64,000 nt of DNA from Rhizobium sp. 32-5/1 (GCF_029537235.1 NZ_CP120638.1:1488001-1552000), one strand, 5' to 3'. Positions 9,439-19,185 are shown, counted from the stretch's first letter. The notes: generated by a model not told the origin, from the letters alone. Numbers and translations: made by a program.

Positions 9439-12100
9439 ACACAACCATGGCACCCTCATCTCGAAATGCAGACGGGATGGGGGTGGCTCCCTCCGGGTTG
9501 ACCAGCATCAAGGCCGCTGAGCAATTGGCGACATTCGGGCCGAACGTCCTGCCAGCGCCAGCCGCCAATTCGTTCGCGTTGACATTTCTGAAGCAGTTCA
9601 AAAGCCCGTTGATCTACATCCTGTTGCTTGCCGCAGCGGTCTCGCTGCTCGTCAGCGAGGCGTCGGACGCGATCTTCATCGGGGTTGTCTTGCTGGCCAA
9701 TGGTCTTATCGGCGCCATGCAGGAACATTCCGCCGGGCGGGCGGCGGCGGCCCTTCGGGCGCTGGAAGAACCCTTAGCGGCCGTCATCCGAGACGGCCGT
9801 ATAGACCAGATGGAGGCTCGCTTTCTGGTTCCGGGAGATCTGGTATTGCTTGAGGCCGGCGGAAAAGTGCCGGCCGATATCATGCTCGTCGAGGTCAACG
9901 ACCTTTTGTGCGACGAATCCCTGTTGACAGGTGAATCCATGCCCGTGCGCAAGGCGATCGACACACCGGGCAGTGCCACGACCGATCACTCCGGGACCAC
10001 AGCATATGCCGGCACACTGGTAACGCGAGGGCGGGCAAGAGGCCTGGTCGTCGCGACGGGCCGTTCGACCGGGATAGGCCGTATCGCGGCCGAGATCGGC
10101 AAGGCGTCCGTGTCTCAACCACCCCTGATGATCCGCCTTGCCCGCTTCTCCAATATCATTGCCTGGACGGTCGGCGGCGTCTCACTGCTGCTGATTGTCA
10201 TCGGCTCGATACGCGGCCTTGCCTGGAATGAGCTTTTCCTGATGGCAGTCGGACTGGCGGTCAGCGCCATCCCGGAGGGCCTGCCGATCGCGATATCCGT
10301 AGCGCTCGCCATCAGCATGCGCCGCATGGCGAAGAAGAACGTGATCGTGAGGCGCTTGCCGGCGGTTGAATCGCTCGGCTCCTGCACCATGATCGCCACC
10401 GACAAGACGGGTACGCTGACACTCAACGAACTGACGGTCACCGACATCCGCCTGCCCGACGGCACCGACCTTGCGATCGATGCCGGCATGGACCTTGATG
10501 CGTGCATCATCCGCGGCGCCGGAATGAATCCGGACATTGCGCGCCTGCGCGCAGCAAAGCTGCTGAAGGCCGCCCTCCTGCCGAACGAAGGCTCTCTGAC
10601 CGAGGAGGACGGACGCTGGACAGGGGTCGGCGATACGGTGGACGTCGCTCTGCTCGAAGCCGCGCACAAGGGCGGGTTGAAGGCGGACGAGCTTTGGGAT
10701 GCCTATCCCCTGATCGGCCGCATCCCCTACGAACCGGACCTGAAATATGCTGCCTCGCTTCACCGAAGCGGCCAGCGCGCGCATATTTTCGTCAAAGGGT
10801 CGGCGGAAGTTTTGATCGGAATGTCGGAACAGATGGACGCAGGCCAAGGGCAGGTGCCCATCGATCGCGACGCATTGCTGCGGCAGAAGGAGGAGATGGC
10901 CGGACGCGGGCTGCGTGTGCTTGCATTCGCGGAGGGCACCATCGACGACGGCTTTGATGAGCCATTCGGCCACCACCATCTAACGGATCTCGTGTTCCTT
11001 GGCATTACCGGCATGCAGGACCCGGTCCGCCCGGAAGTCCCGCAGGCAATCCGCGACTGCCATGCGGCGGGCGTTGAGGTCGCGATGGTCACCGGCGACG
11101 ACCCCAGAACCGCAGCTGCGATTGCCGCCGAAGCGGGCCTGATCTTCAAGAATGATCAGATCACGACCGGTACGGAAGTTCGGGCGGCTGAGGACGCGGG
11201 TACCGGCCAACTCGATGAGCTTACGCGCCGCGCCCGTATCTATGCGCGCGTGGCGCCATCGCAGAAGCTATCGATCGTCCTGTCGCTGGCCCGAAACGGC
11301 CATTTCGTTGCGGTGACCGGCGATGGAGTCAACGACGCCCCGGCCCTCAAACATGCCCATGTCGGTGTCGCCATGGGAAAAAAGGCACCGATGTCGCTAA
11401 GGAAAGCGCCGACATCGTCGTCACCGACGACAATTTTGCATCCATCGTCACCGGCATCCGCGAAGGCCGCGCCACCTATGGCAATATCCGCAAGGTCATT
11501 CTGATGTTGGTGGCGACCGGCGGCGCGGAGATCCTGCTGTTCATGCTGGCGATCCCGCTAGGACTTCCCATGCCGCTGCTGCCGGTACAGCTCCTCTGGC
11601 TCAACCTGGTGACCAATGGCATCCAGGACGTGGCGCTGGCCGCCGAGAAACCGGAAGGCGACGAATTATCAAGGCCGCCCCGGCGCCCGGAGGAGCCGAT
11701 CTTTGACAGGATCATGCTCCGCCGTATTCTGATATCGACCGTTGTAGTCGGGGGCGGCGGCTTTGTCCTCTTCGCGTGGCTCCTGCGCCAGGGCTATGAG
11801 GTGGAGGCGGCCCGCAACCTGCTGCTGCTGCTCTTCGTCATGTTCGAGAATGTCCAGACCTTCACAAGTCGCTCGGAACGGCGCTCCGTCTTCTCGCTGG
11901 CCTTTTTCGGAAATCCCCTGCTGCTTGCCGCCATTGTCGCGACACAGGCGCTGCATATCGCGGCCATGTATATTCCGTGGTTCCGAGACACACTCGAAAT
12001 CGCTCCGATCTCTCTCGTTGAATGGGCGGCAATGGTCCTAGCCGCATCCTCGCTCCTGCTTGCCACCGAACTCGACAAGTGGCGCCTGCGTCGGTGTTGA
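9426..12100 (+). CDS. P-type cation-transporting ATPase (P2-like)
   Basis: About 891 residues after repair of a frameshift in an A-run at 11378-11383 (six A; seven restore [16 protein letters not shown]). Visible parts: N-terminal cation ATPase domain (ATFGPNVLP), the TGES actuator loop ([10 protein letters not shown]), the PEGLP ion-binding helix, the phosphorylation site DKTGTLT (about residue 325), KGSAEVL for nucleotide binding, and the hinge [13 protein letters not shown]-terminal helices with [17 protein letters not shown] follow. PEGLP plus NxxTxxxxD-like features point to the calcium/sodium/magnesium-type P2 group rather than heavy-metal pumps; the exact ion is unknown. ATG 9426 overlaps xfp by 13 bases; ATG 9447 is an alternative. 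Confidence 0.88.
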
Positions 12101-12553
12101 AGCTACCGGCCGGCCCGATCAGGCGCACCGTTGGCGTGCCATCCAGTTTGCCGCTGTCACGAACGGGGGCGTCGACGCCGAGCGCAAATCCATCCGTTCT
12201 CGAAATTTCGATCTGCGTCCGCAAACGCTCGGGACCAAGGATGGCGACACGCTCCAGGCGACCTTTGGTCCCTCCAGCGTGATGCGCTCGCTCGCGGCCC
12301 ATTGTCCGGGCTGGCGCAAAGGAACCGCAGGCGTCAATTGATATCCGGCCCCAAACAACGTCTCGACCGCTACTCGGGAAAGGTGAACATGACGAGCCGA
12401 GACCGCGACGGGGATAGGCTCGGGCACGATTGCCGTTAGCACCAATGCGCCTGCTGTTTCCTGGGCGATCATCAATTGTTCGGCTGTCTCGGTGACGATG
12501 ACCCGCACTTTGCCACCGTAGGCCTGGATCTGCGGGGCAGCGCGATTGGTGAG
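12090..12553 (-). pseudogene. Remnant of acetate-kinase tail joined to truncated PduL phosphotransacylase
   Basis: On the minus strand, VRVIVTETAEQLMIAQETA resembles the extreme C-terminus of acetate/propionate kinases. In the same frame it runs straight into IPVAVSARHVHLS, AGYQLTP and PLRQPGQWA, the N-terminal metal-binding half of PduL. After ERITLEGP the frame shifts, and the next part reads RTQIEISRTDGFALGVDAPVRDSG then GTPTVRLIGPAGS, also PduL. The second PduL half-domain is gone because the 3' end of the ATPase gene occupies that place. Loss of more than half of PduL makes this a relic. PduL converts acetyl-phosphate and CoA to acetyl-CoA, which fits the nearby phosphoketolase. Confidence 0.65.
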
Positions 12554-12809
12554 GTCTACCTGCTGATTTCGGTCTCAGCAAGGTCGTCTTGCCGCGTCGA
12601 GGAAGTCTTTTCTGTTGCCCTTCATCTGCTCAAGCCGCGGCCAATGTCGAGCAACTGCCGACCGGCTGGGCGTGATGATGGACGACCTCGTTGCAACCAC
12701 CATGGTCGGGGCCGGTATGCGCCCTTGCGCAGTTCCTAATCTACGGGCGGCCGAGATAATGCTCCCCGCTGTCGTGTTACAATACAAGACAGCGGGGGAG
12801 CCGACGAAC

Positions 12810-14089
12810 TCAATGGGCCGCCTTCTTCACCAACAGCTTGTCGACGCGCATACCATCCATGTCGACAACTTCGAAATGCCAGCCTCTAGCCGTGAAGGTC
12901 TCGCCCAGCTTGGGCAGACGCTTTATCTCGTTGATGACGAAACCGGCGACCGTTTCGTAGTCTGACTCGCCACCCATGGAAAATCCCATTTCGTCAGCAA
13001 ACTCGTCGATCGGCATCCAACCAGCGACCAGGAAGGAACCGTCTTCGCGTTCCACGATCGCGGGCTCTCCGCTTTCGTCTTCCTGGAAGACGCCTGTGAT
13101 GGCTTCGAGAACATCGCCTGAGGTGACAATCCCTTCGAAATGGCCGTATTCGTCATAGACAAGGACCATATGGGCCGGCGATCTGCGCAAGGATTGGATA
13201 ACATCCAGGGCGCCAGCACGATCCGAAACCACGGGAGCCTCTCTCATGAGGCTTCGCACGTCGAGATTGGTGCCCTGTAGAAAGGCATCAAGGGCATCTT
13301 TCACAAAGATTACCCCGAGGATTTCGTCCGAGGTTCCGTTTCGAACAGGCAGGCGTGACCGCTGGGAACCGCGCAATTGCTCCCGGATTTCCACAAGGTC
13401 ATCCTCGATGTCGATGACTTCCACATCGCGACGGGGGTCATCAGTCCACGCGCCGTGCGATCCGCCAGGCGCATCACGCCAGTAATCATTTCCGATTCGC
13501 CGGTTTCGATGACGCCCGCGCTATGGGCCTCGGCGAGCACCGTGCGGATTTCTTCGTCACTCATCCTCTCGTCCGTCTCGCCCTTCTGGCCGAGCAGGGC
13601 AAGGACGGCTTTTCCGGATGCGTTCAGCAGCCAGACCAGAGGCATTGCGACTTTCGACAGAAGCGCCATGGCAGGTGCCACCTTCGAGGCGACGACCTCG
13701 GGAGCACGCAATGCAATCTGCTTTGGAACGAGTTCGCCCACGATCAGGGAGAGATAGGTAATGGCGACGACTACGGAACCGACGCCCAATCCATCGGCTA
13801 ACGCTTCGGACAAGCCCTGCGACTGCAGCCATCCGGCAAGCCGCGCGCCGAGCGTTGCACCGGAGAACGCGCCGGACAGGACGCCGACAAGCGTAATGCC
13901 GATCTGCACGGTGGACAGGAAACGACCCGGATCATCTGCAAGGCGAAGGGCAATGGCGGCGCCCTTGTTCCCCTGCTCGGCCAGGAGTTTCAGTCGAACC
14001 GGGCGGGAGGAGACGACGGCGAGTTCCGACATGGCGAGAACGCCATTGATGATGGTTAGAAAAATGACGATGGAAATTTCAGTTAACAC
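12810..14089 (-). CDS. CorC/HlyC-type membrane protein (CNNM domain, CBS pair, transporter-associated domain)
   Basis: About 426 residues after repair of a frameshift in a C-run (G-run 13433-13437 on the plus strand; one more base restores GLMTPRRDVEVIDIED). The N-terminal CNNM/DUF21 membrane domain has several hydrophobic helices (FLTIINGVLAMSELAVVSSR; VGVLSGAFSGATL; LIVGELVPKQIAL). Then come two CBS domains (SRLPVRN; HMVLVYDEYGHFEGIVTSGDVLEAI) and the C-terminal CorC_HlyC domain ending VDKLLVKK. Such proteins are implicated in magnesium/cobalt transport or membrane resistance. The proposed start is GTG at 14089 (LTEISIV); an upstream ATG at 14170 gives an atypical extension. Confidence 0.85.
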
Positions 14090-14579
14090 ACGGGGTCCAT
14101 TGATTAGGTCGAGATGTTGCCGAGCAGAGATGCTCGCATTTCCGGGAGACCGATGAGCCGGCCGATCCACTCGTTTTCAAATCCTGCAGAAAAATGCTCC
14201 TGATACGAAAACGTCGACATTCGTATATATAGGGCAGAAACGCCCCGTCCTGCAATCGATGCGTTCAAAGAATTGGCTTTCCATATGACCTCCATACCTA
14301 TGAGGATGTTGTTGCGATGAATCGTGCGGTATCGGGAGGAAGTGCTGGGGTGCCTTTCCGCATGCATTGTCGCTGCTTTATGAGTGGAATGGTTGCTTGG
14401 AATTGTCAGCGCCGGGACTGGACAGATGACCATAATCTGCGTCCATGTTACGGGAAGGTCAGCACAATGCCGCGATTTATACCCTGGATTGAGTGGCTTC
14501 GATCGGGCCAAAAACACCCGATTTTTTCTGTAGCCCACTTGAATCCGAAATTTCCAAAAACCAAATCCACTAACGCCAG
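14090..14579. other. Intergenic region between the divergent CorC-like and Hsp20 genes
   Basis: About 490 bases with no frame that shows protein-like motifs. It is more AT-rich than its surroundings around 14220-14320 and 14500-14570, as expected for promoters of the two divergent genes. I could not assign a convincing sigma-32 or sigma-70 promoter. Confidence 0.5.
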
Positions 14580-14656
14580 CCGCTGATGACAGAGCTGGCC
14601 TTGCGGGGGCGTCGCTTTCGGCGCTTCCGTACCATGTTGCTTCAAGGAGGATATGG
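14580..14656 (+). promoter_or_regulatory. ROSE-type RNA thermometer in the hsp20 leader
   Basis: The leader ends in a hairpin, 14632-14656, in which CCAUGUU and CUUC pair with the Shine-Dalgarno and start region AAGGAGGAUAUGG. One G (14639) is left unpaired opposite the SD, the hallmark of ROSE elements, which carry the conserved UUGCU anti-SD. A second short hairpin (14609-14614 with 14619-14624, loop CUUU) lies upstream. ROSE elements repress translation of rhizobial small heat-shock genes at low temperature and melt on heat shock. The element is placed exactly before an Hsp20 gene. Confidence 0.75.
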
Positions 14657-15132
14657 CTATGGCAACATCTTATGACTATGCACCGCTGTACCGCTCGAGC
14701 GTCGGCTTCGACCGGGTCTTCAACCTTCTGGAAAATGCCCAGCGTGCCCGCTCGATCAGCGACTGGCCGCCCTATGATATCGTCAAGACCGGCGACGACA
14801 GCTACCGGATTTCGATTGCGGTGGCGGGCTTTGCCCAGGATGATCTCGACATCACCTTCCAGTCCAACCTGCTGACCGTTACCGGTAAGAAGCAGGAGGC
14901 ATCCGCTGATGGCTACCTGCATCGCGGCATTGCCGGCCGGCCGTTCGAGCACCGCTTCGAACTTGCCGATCATGTCAGGGAAAACGGAGCGGATCTGAGC
15001 AATGGTCTGCTGTCGATTGATCTGGTGCGTGAGATCCCCGAAGCATTGAAACCCAGGAAAATCTCAATCGAAAGTGCTCCGGCACTGACATCTGCCGCTC
15101 CGGCGCAGATTGAAGCGCAAAAGGCGGCTTGA
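14653..15132 (+). CDS. Small heat-shock protein, Hsp20/IbpA family
   Basis: About 159 residues. The alpha-crystallin domain spans roughly residues 37-140: YDIVKTGDDSYRISIAVAGF, LTVTGKK, then GIAGRPFEHRFELADHV and NGLLSIDLVREIPE, followed by PRKISIES with the usual I-x-I-like tail. N-terminus ATSYDYAPLYRSSVGFDRVF is typical of class A rhizobial sHsps. It acts as an ATP-independent holdase chaperone. A strong SD (AAGGAGG, 14643-14649) is buried in the ROSE hairpin. The two short genes downstream may be cotranscribed. Confidence 0.93.
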   Translation: MAMATSYDYAPLYRSSVGFDRVFNLLENAQRARSISDWPPYDIVKTGDDSYRISIAVAGFAQDDLDITFQSNLLTVTGKKQEASADGYLHRGIAGRPFEHRFELADHVRENGADLSNGLLSIDLVREIPEALKPRKISIESAPALTSAAPAQIEAQKAA

Positions 15133-15152
15133 TCCATATTTCCGCAGAACCA

Positions 15153-15174
15153 GGGCGCCGTGGCGACGGCGCCC
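15153..15174. terminator. Perfect 9-bp GC hairpin after hsp20
   Basis: GGGCGCCGT pairs with ACGGCGCCC around GGCG, 21 bases after the hsp20 stop and before the DUF982 gene. There is no T-run, so it may act as an mRNA-stabilising or partial termination element rather than a full intrinsic terminator. Confidence 0.4.
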
Positions 15175-15205
15175 GTCAACATTCCGGGTTGGGAAGGAGA
15201 GAGCG

Positions 15206-15505
15206 ATGAAACCCGATATGTTCAGACAGCCTGTTTCCATTCTTGTCGGCCTCGGCTTTCCGGCACAGGTTCGAAGCGTGATGGACGCCTACCGGCACCT
15301 TGTCGAATGGCCCGCCTCGGTGAGGGACGCCGCGCACTCGGTCGCGCTCAAGGCATGCGTTGCCGCATTGCGCGGTGAGATCGAAGCGGAGACCGCGCGC
15401 GGCTTGTTTGCCGCCTTCGCCGACAAGCACGATCTGCTTGCGCCTGAAACGAGTACAATCGCCGCGTCCCGTCTGCAGCGCGACCGGGATCCGCATGTGC
15501 GATGA
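15206..15505 (+). CDS. DUF982-family small protein
   Basis: About 99 residues: MKPDMFRQPVSILVGLG, a YRHLVEWPAS segment and VALKACVAALRGEIEAE. This matches the pattern of DUF982, short proteins common in rhizobia with a strand-rich start and a conserved WP followed by helices. Function unknown. The ATG at 15206 has GGAAGGAGA upstream. It ends one base into the next gene's leader, suggesting translational coupling, and sits between hsp20 and another small gene of unknown role. Confidence 0.75.
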   Translation: MKPDMFRQPVSILVGLGFPAQVRSVMDAYRHLVEWPASVRDAAHSVALKACVAALRGEIEAETARGLFAAFADKHDLLAPETSTIAASRLQRDRDPHVR

Positions 15506-15516
15506 GGAGATCGACG

Positions 15517-15792
15517 ATGCAGACCATGCTGCAGCAGGCCGCCGGCAATGCGGTGGCGATGGGACCAACGGTCCTTCTTCAGGGTATGCAGCTTCAGCGG
15601 CCGATCGACGTGGTGAGAGCGCCGGCTCTTTCCATTGATGACAAGCGGGCTGTCCTTGCCGCATGGGCGTCGGATTTCCATGCGGTCGACTCGAAGCCGG
15701 CGCTGAGTCAGCTTCCCGGAACGCCCAGCCCTGTTTCGATCGATGAGGTGCAGTCTGCACTGAAAGAACTCGATCGGCGATCCGATCTTTAG
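15517..15792 (+). CDS. Conserved small protein of unknown function
   Basis: About 91 residues. The C-terminal half, with LSIDDKRAVLAAWASDFHAV and IDEVQSALKELDRR, looks like a small helical domain seen in rhizobial hypothetical proteins. The start at 15517 (MQTMLQQAAGNAV) is chosen because AGGAGA lies 8 bases upstream; an ATG at 15502 overlaps the DUF982 stop. It is likely in the same transcript as hsp20 and DUF982, which suggests a stress-related context only. Confidence 0.6.
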   Translation: MQTMLQQAAGNAVAMGPTVLLQGMQLQRPIDVVRAPALSIDDKRAVLAAWASDFHAVDSKPALSQLPGTPSPVSIDEVQSALKELDRRSDL

Positions 15793-16364
15793 CGGTGTTT
15801 CAGGCGGCCTGCTTCGTCGCCTTGCGGGCCGCTTGATCGCCTGTTCAAGCGGCTGCCGAGCTCAATCCATCCTGCGGGGGCCTTGTCCTTCAGAAGCGCC
15901 AGCATGGTGCCAATCGCATGCCGGCTTCTTGCCTTTCGCCACAGCAATCGGCGTAACCCATGCAATCTTTTGCCGCCGGTCTTTGGCCTATTGTAGTCGC
16001 TGGTAAGTTTGGGCCTGCGCCTCGCTGATACGGCAGGAATACATATTCTTCTTGCCCGGATAACAGGGCATCGAGCCGAGTCCGGGAATGGTCCCATACG
16101 ATCTCATTCAACACGACTGCATACGCAAGGTTTTCGCGCCTTAACCCACTAATCCGGTTTAATGAATTGTCCGCAAGCAACTTTGGGCAGCCTGAGTGGA
16201 TCACGGCGAAATGGAAAAATGGATCAAAGTCACACGAAAATTATCAGTGCCCGTTTCCACGAGACCCAAAATGTAATCTTGGCGTACGCTCATCGGTGGT
16301 TCCTCTTTGAGGACCACGTTATCTCGCCCGATTGTCAAGATGTGACGGAGAACCGGGGAAGGGC
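15793..16364. other. No supported gene; degraded island end
   Basis: Frames on both strands are short and mutually overlapping. A minus-strand stretch (15.8-15.95 kb) with KDKAPAGWIELGSRLNRR and an Ala/Lys-rich tail could be the end of a decayed small gene, but I do not recognise it. The last 20 bases hold the ribosome site (GGGGAAGGG) of the truncated response regulator. Confidence 0.4.
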
Positions 16365-16622
16365 ATGTCAAAAACAATGAGTTTGGCTAGAATTTCATCT
16401 CTCGTTCTGGTCGTCGAGGACGATGAGGAAATAGCCTCCCTTTTGGAAAAATATCTTGTAAGAGCCGGCTACAGGACGACCAAGGCATCAACAGGCCGCA
16501 CGGCTCTCGCCCACGTACAGAAATTACAGCCCGACCTGATCTTGCTCGACATCGGCCTGCCGGATATGGAAAACGTTTGGACGGACGTGGCAAGTCTGTG
16601 GACAAACGCTGGTACCGCCTGA
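16365..16622 (+). pseudogene. Truncated response-regulator receiver domain
   Basis: MSKTMSLARISSLVLVVEDDEEIASLLEKYL is a canonical receiver start with the acidic pair. LLDIGLPDM contains the phospho-acceptor Asp (about residue 60). Directly afterwards the match ends at about 16567 and the frame runs through unrelated codons to a stop at 16620. The conserved Thr/Ser and Lys and the whole output domain are missing. The break lies about 160 bases from the 3' end of tRNA-Phe, suggesting that an integration or deletion event cut the gene. Confidence 0.7.
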
Positions 16623-16728
16623 TGAAATCAAAAGCGGTATGGAAACGGTATAAATCGTTTGAGACACCTGAAGTTACAGCGCTTTGCTACCGTGCTGACT
16701 CGCAAGCAACTGGACCTGTTAAATAAAA

Positions 16729-16804
16729 TGGTGCCCGGAGGCGGATTTGAACCACCGACACGCGGATTTTCAATCCGCTGCTCTACCAACTGAGCTATCC
16801 GGGC
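16729..16804 (-). tRNA. tRNA-Phe (anticodon GAA)
   Basis: On the minus strand the sequence folds as a full cloverleaf: acceptor GCCCGGA with TCCGGGC, D-loop AGCTCAGTTGGTAGAGC, anticodon loop around GAA in GGATTGAAAATCC, and T-loop GGTTCAAATCC. The CCA end is encoded (TGG at 16729-16731 on the plus strand). Its 3' end faces the accessory region to the left, as expected for an integration target. Confidence 0.95.
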
Positions 16805-16981
16805 ATCTCTGCTTTAACAGCAGTCTGTTCCTTATCAGGAACTGCGGGGCTTTGGTTTTGCCCCGGAAGCGAGCGGGGTTATAACATCTTGTCGGACGGT
16901 GTCCAGCACCAAATGGCCTTTTTTTGACAGGAAATTTTTAGAAAGCACAAGCATCTGAATATCCAGCATTATCCGCTTAAT

Positions 16982-17191
16982 TCAGAGGTCTTCGCTATCG
17001 GCTTTTGCCTCGTCGTCGGCCACCGGGATAGCGTAGGAGCCGGTCAGCCAGCGGTTGAGATCGATGTTGCGGCAGCGGTCTGAGCAGAAGGGATAATGAT
17101 CGCGATGCGAGGGGCGCCCGCATTCAACGCAGGCACGCGTCTTGCGCAAAGGCTCGACATTCGAGCCCGGCTTTGCATTATCGGCCGTCAT
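16982..17191 (-). CDS. yacG: DNA gyrase inhibitor/zinc-binding protein YacG
   Basis: About 69 residues with the family's C4 zinc site, CVECGRP ... FCSDRCRNIDLNRWL. YacG binds GyrB and inhibits gyrase in Escherichia coli. The ATG at 17191 is chosen; a TTG at 17200 overlaps the maf stop. It follows maf with only a few bases between, in the order infA - maf - yacG found widely in Rhizobiales. Confidence 0.9.
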   Translation of the reverse strand: MTADNAKPGSNVEPLRKTRACVECGRPSHRDHYPFCSDRCRNIDLNRWLTGSYAIPVADDEAKADSEDL

Positions 17192-17196
17192 GACGA

Positions 17197-17817
17197 TCAA
17201 CCCTCAAGCCAGCTATCATGGATGTTGTAGCCCTCGCCGCCGAGAAGGTTGACGGTCTCATAAAGCGGCAGACCGACGACATTGGTATAGGATCCGACCA
17301 GCTTGACGACGAAGCTGCCGGCAATGCCCTGGATGCCATAGGCACCCGCCTTGCCGCGCCATTGGCCGGAGGCCAGATAGCTTTCGATATCGGCGCCCGA
17401 CAGGCGCTTGAAGCGAACCTTGGTATCGACGATCTTCTGGCGCAGCTTGCCATCTGGCGTGATCAGGCAGACGCCGGTGTAGACCCGGTGACTGCGGCCG
17501 GACAGGAGATGCAGCGCGCTCGAGGCCTCGCTGACGAGATCGGGCTTGGGTAGGATGCGGCGCCCGACGGCGACGACGGTATCGGCAGCCAGGATATAGC
17601 TGTCGTTCCAAGCGGGCTCGCCCTTGATCGCCGCCTGCGCCGCGCGGGCCTTTTCGGCGCAGAGCCTCCAGGCCAGCGAACGCGGATGCTCGGCCCGCTT
17701 CGGGGTCTCGTCCAGATCCATCGGCATCAGGCGCGCCGGCTCGATGCCGGCCTGCGCCAAAAGTTCCACGCGCCGCGGCGAGCCGGAAGCCAGGATGAGC
17801 TTTTGTGTCAACGCCAT
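17197..17817 (-). CDS. maf: Maf-family nucleoside triphosphate pyrophosphatase
   Basis: About 206 residues beginning [19 protein letters not shown], the Maf signature. Other motifs: [26 protein letters not shown] and [13 protein letters not shown]. Maf proteins hydrolyse modified or canonical NTPs to monophosphates and are linked to septum control. ATG 17817 matches the family start; ATG 17835 would add six residues. It is transcribed with infA upstream and yacG downstream. Confidence 0.92.
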   Translation of the reverse strand: MALTQKLILASGSPRRVELLAQAGIEPARLMPMDLDETPKRAEHPRSLAWRLCAEKARAAQAAIKGEPAWNDSYILAADTVVAVGRRILPKPDLVSEASSALHLLSGRSHRVYTGVCLITPDGKLRQKIVDTKVRFKRLSGADIESYLASGQWRGKAGAYGIQGIAGSFVVKLVGSYTNVVGLPLYETVNLLGGEGYNIHDSWLEG

Positions 17818-17871
17818 TTCAGCCGGACCGTCCAATCGGAGTTTCGCGAGAAAGGATGCGCGCGACCTCGC

Positions 17872-18090
17872 TTACTTGAAGCGATAGGTGATGCGGCCCT
17901 TGGTCAGGTCATATGGCGTCATTTCGACAAGAACCTTGTCGCCCGCGAGAACGCGGATGCGGTTCTTGCGCATGCGGCCGGCGGTATGCGCGATGATTTC
18001 GTGTTCATTCTCGAGCTTGACACGGAATGTCGCATTCGGCAGCAATTCGGTCACGACGCCTGGAAATTCGAGGACTTCTTCTTTCGCCAT
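17872..18090 (-). CDS. infA: Translation initiation factor IF-1
   Basis: 72 residues, full length, S1/OB-fold: [19 protein letters not shown], then [31 protein letters not shown] and [18 protein letters not shown]. It occupies the ribosomal A site during initiation. The sequence is intact, and it precedes maf and yacG. Confidence 0.97.
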   Translation of the reverse strand: MAKEEVLEFPGVVTELLPNATFRVKLENEHEIIAHTAGRMRKNRIRVLAGDKVLVEMTPYDLTKGRITYRFK

Positions 18091-18233
18091 CTAGGATATG
18101 TCTTTCTGTGTTTCGATATGGACACTTGCGCGTCCTTGAAAAATTTGGCGGAAACTACACAATCGCCGCGGTTTTGTGAACAGCAGCGATCCGTTTTTCC
18201 GGTTTTGTCAGCTTTGCCGGTTTTCTCAGGGCG

Positions 18234-18709
18234 CTATGCCATCTTCTCCGGCATTTGTCCAAGCAAACGATGCTTGATCAGCATCGACAGGTGATTTCTG
18301 ACCTCGCGATAGGCCGAAACGATCTGCTCGCGCGTGCCGGTCGCAACCGTCGGGTCGGGCGTTGGCCAGTAGACCACATCGATCGCCATGGATCGCGTCA
18401 GTTCGAGAGCCGCGTGGTGCGCTTCCGGCGCCAGCGTCACGATCAGGTCGAAATAGTCGTCTTCCAGTTCGTCCAGCGTGTGCGGCTGGTGGCGGCCGAC
18501 CGTCAGCCCGATCTCGTCGAGCACGACATCGACGAACGGATCACGCTCCCCGGACGCACGCCGGCCGATGCCACATAGGTTCCCACCGGCAGCACCGTCT
18601 TGGCGAGCGCCTCGGCCATCGGCGAGCGGATCGAATTCATGCCGCACATGAACAGCACGGACCGGGGCGTCTTCTTCCCGTTCACCGGTTGTTTGAAAGA
18701 CGCAGCCAT
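18234..18709 (-). CDS. Low-molecular-weight protein-tyrosine-phosphatase/arsenate-reductase-like protein
   Basis: About 158 residues when one missing base in the C-run at 18548-18551 (plus strand) is restored. The N-terminal P-loop is VLFMCGMNSIRSPMAEAL, a CX5R(S) phosphatase loop. The C-terminal part has TLDELEDDYFDLIVTLAPEAHHAALEL, the DP-type acid region and VYWPTPDPTVATG. Enzymes of this fold dephosphorylate phosphotyrosine or reduce arsenate. The gene sits in the conserved murA-infA block, where it starts just after UPF0262. Confidence 0.85.
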
Positions 18710-18714
18710 CGCCT

Positions 18715-19185
18715 CTATCCGCGCCAGTAGAGGACGCAGACGAGGGTGAACAGGCGGCGGGCCGTGTCAAAATCAAGTTTGATCTTGCCGGAAAGCCGGT
18801 CCATCAGCGTCTGCGAGCCCTCGTTGTGAATGCCCCGGCGCCCCATGTCGATCGCCTCGATCTGGCTCGGCGTCGAGGAGCGGATCGCCTCGTAGTAACT
18901 TTCGCAGATCATGAAATAATCCTTCACGATCCGCCGGAACGGCGTCAGCGACAGGATATGGGTCGCCACCGCCTCGCCGGTCTCTGTCGTGATGGCAAAA
19001 ACCAGCCGTTTCTCGACCAGCGAAAGATTGAGCCGGTAGGGACCGCCCGGATGGCCGGCGGGCGCAAAACTGTTTTCTTCGATCAAGTCGAAGATCGCCA
19101 CCGCGCGCTCGTGCTCGACATCCGGCGTCGATCGCCCGATCGTGTCATCCAGCACGACATCGCAAAGACGATGGCTGGGGCTCAT
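18715..19185 (-). CDS. UPF0262 family protein
   Basis: 156 residues matching the alphaproteobacterial UPF0262 family: [44 protein letters not shown] and a C-terminal [18 protein letters not shown]. Function unknown. Its start overlaps the hisD stop by 4 bases (ATGA), so translation is coupled to hisD. Confidence 0.9.
   Translation of the reverse strand: MSPSHRLCDVVLDDTIGRSTPDVEHERAVAIFDLIEENSFAPAGHPGGPYRLNLSLVEKRLVFAITTETGEAVATHILSLTPFRRIVKDYFMICESYYEAIRSSTPSQIEAIDMGRRGIHNEGSQTLMDRLSGKIKLDFDTARRLFTLVCVLYWRG

Noticed and set aside
14104..14973. 289-codon minus-strand frame across the hsp20 leader
   Set aside because: It overlaps hsp20 and its ROSE leader on the other strand; the N-terminal part is just the complement of hsp20.
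16566..16728. Integrase remnant beside tRNA-Phe
   Set aside because: The frame after the cut response regulator (with SVDKRWYRLMKSKAVWK) has basic residues but none of the tyrosine-recombinase motifs.
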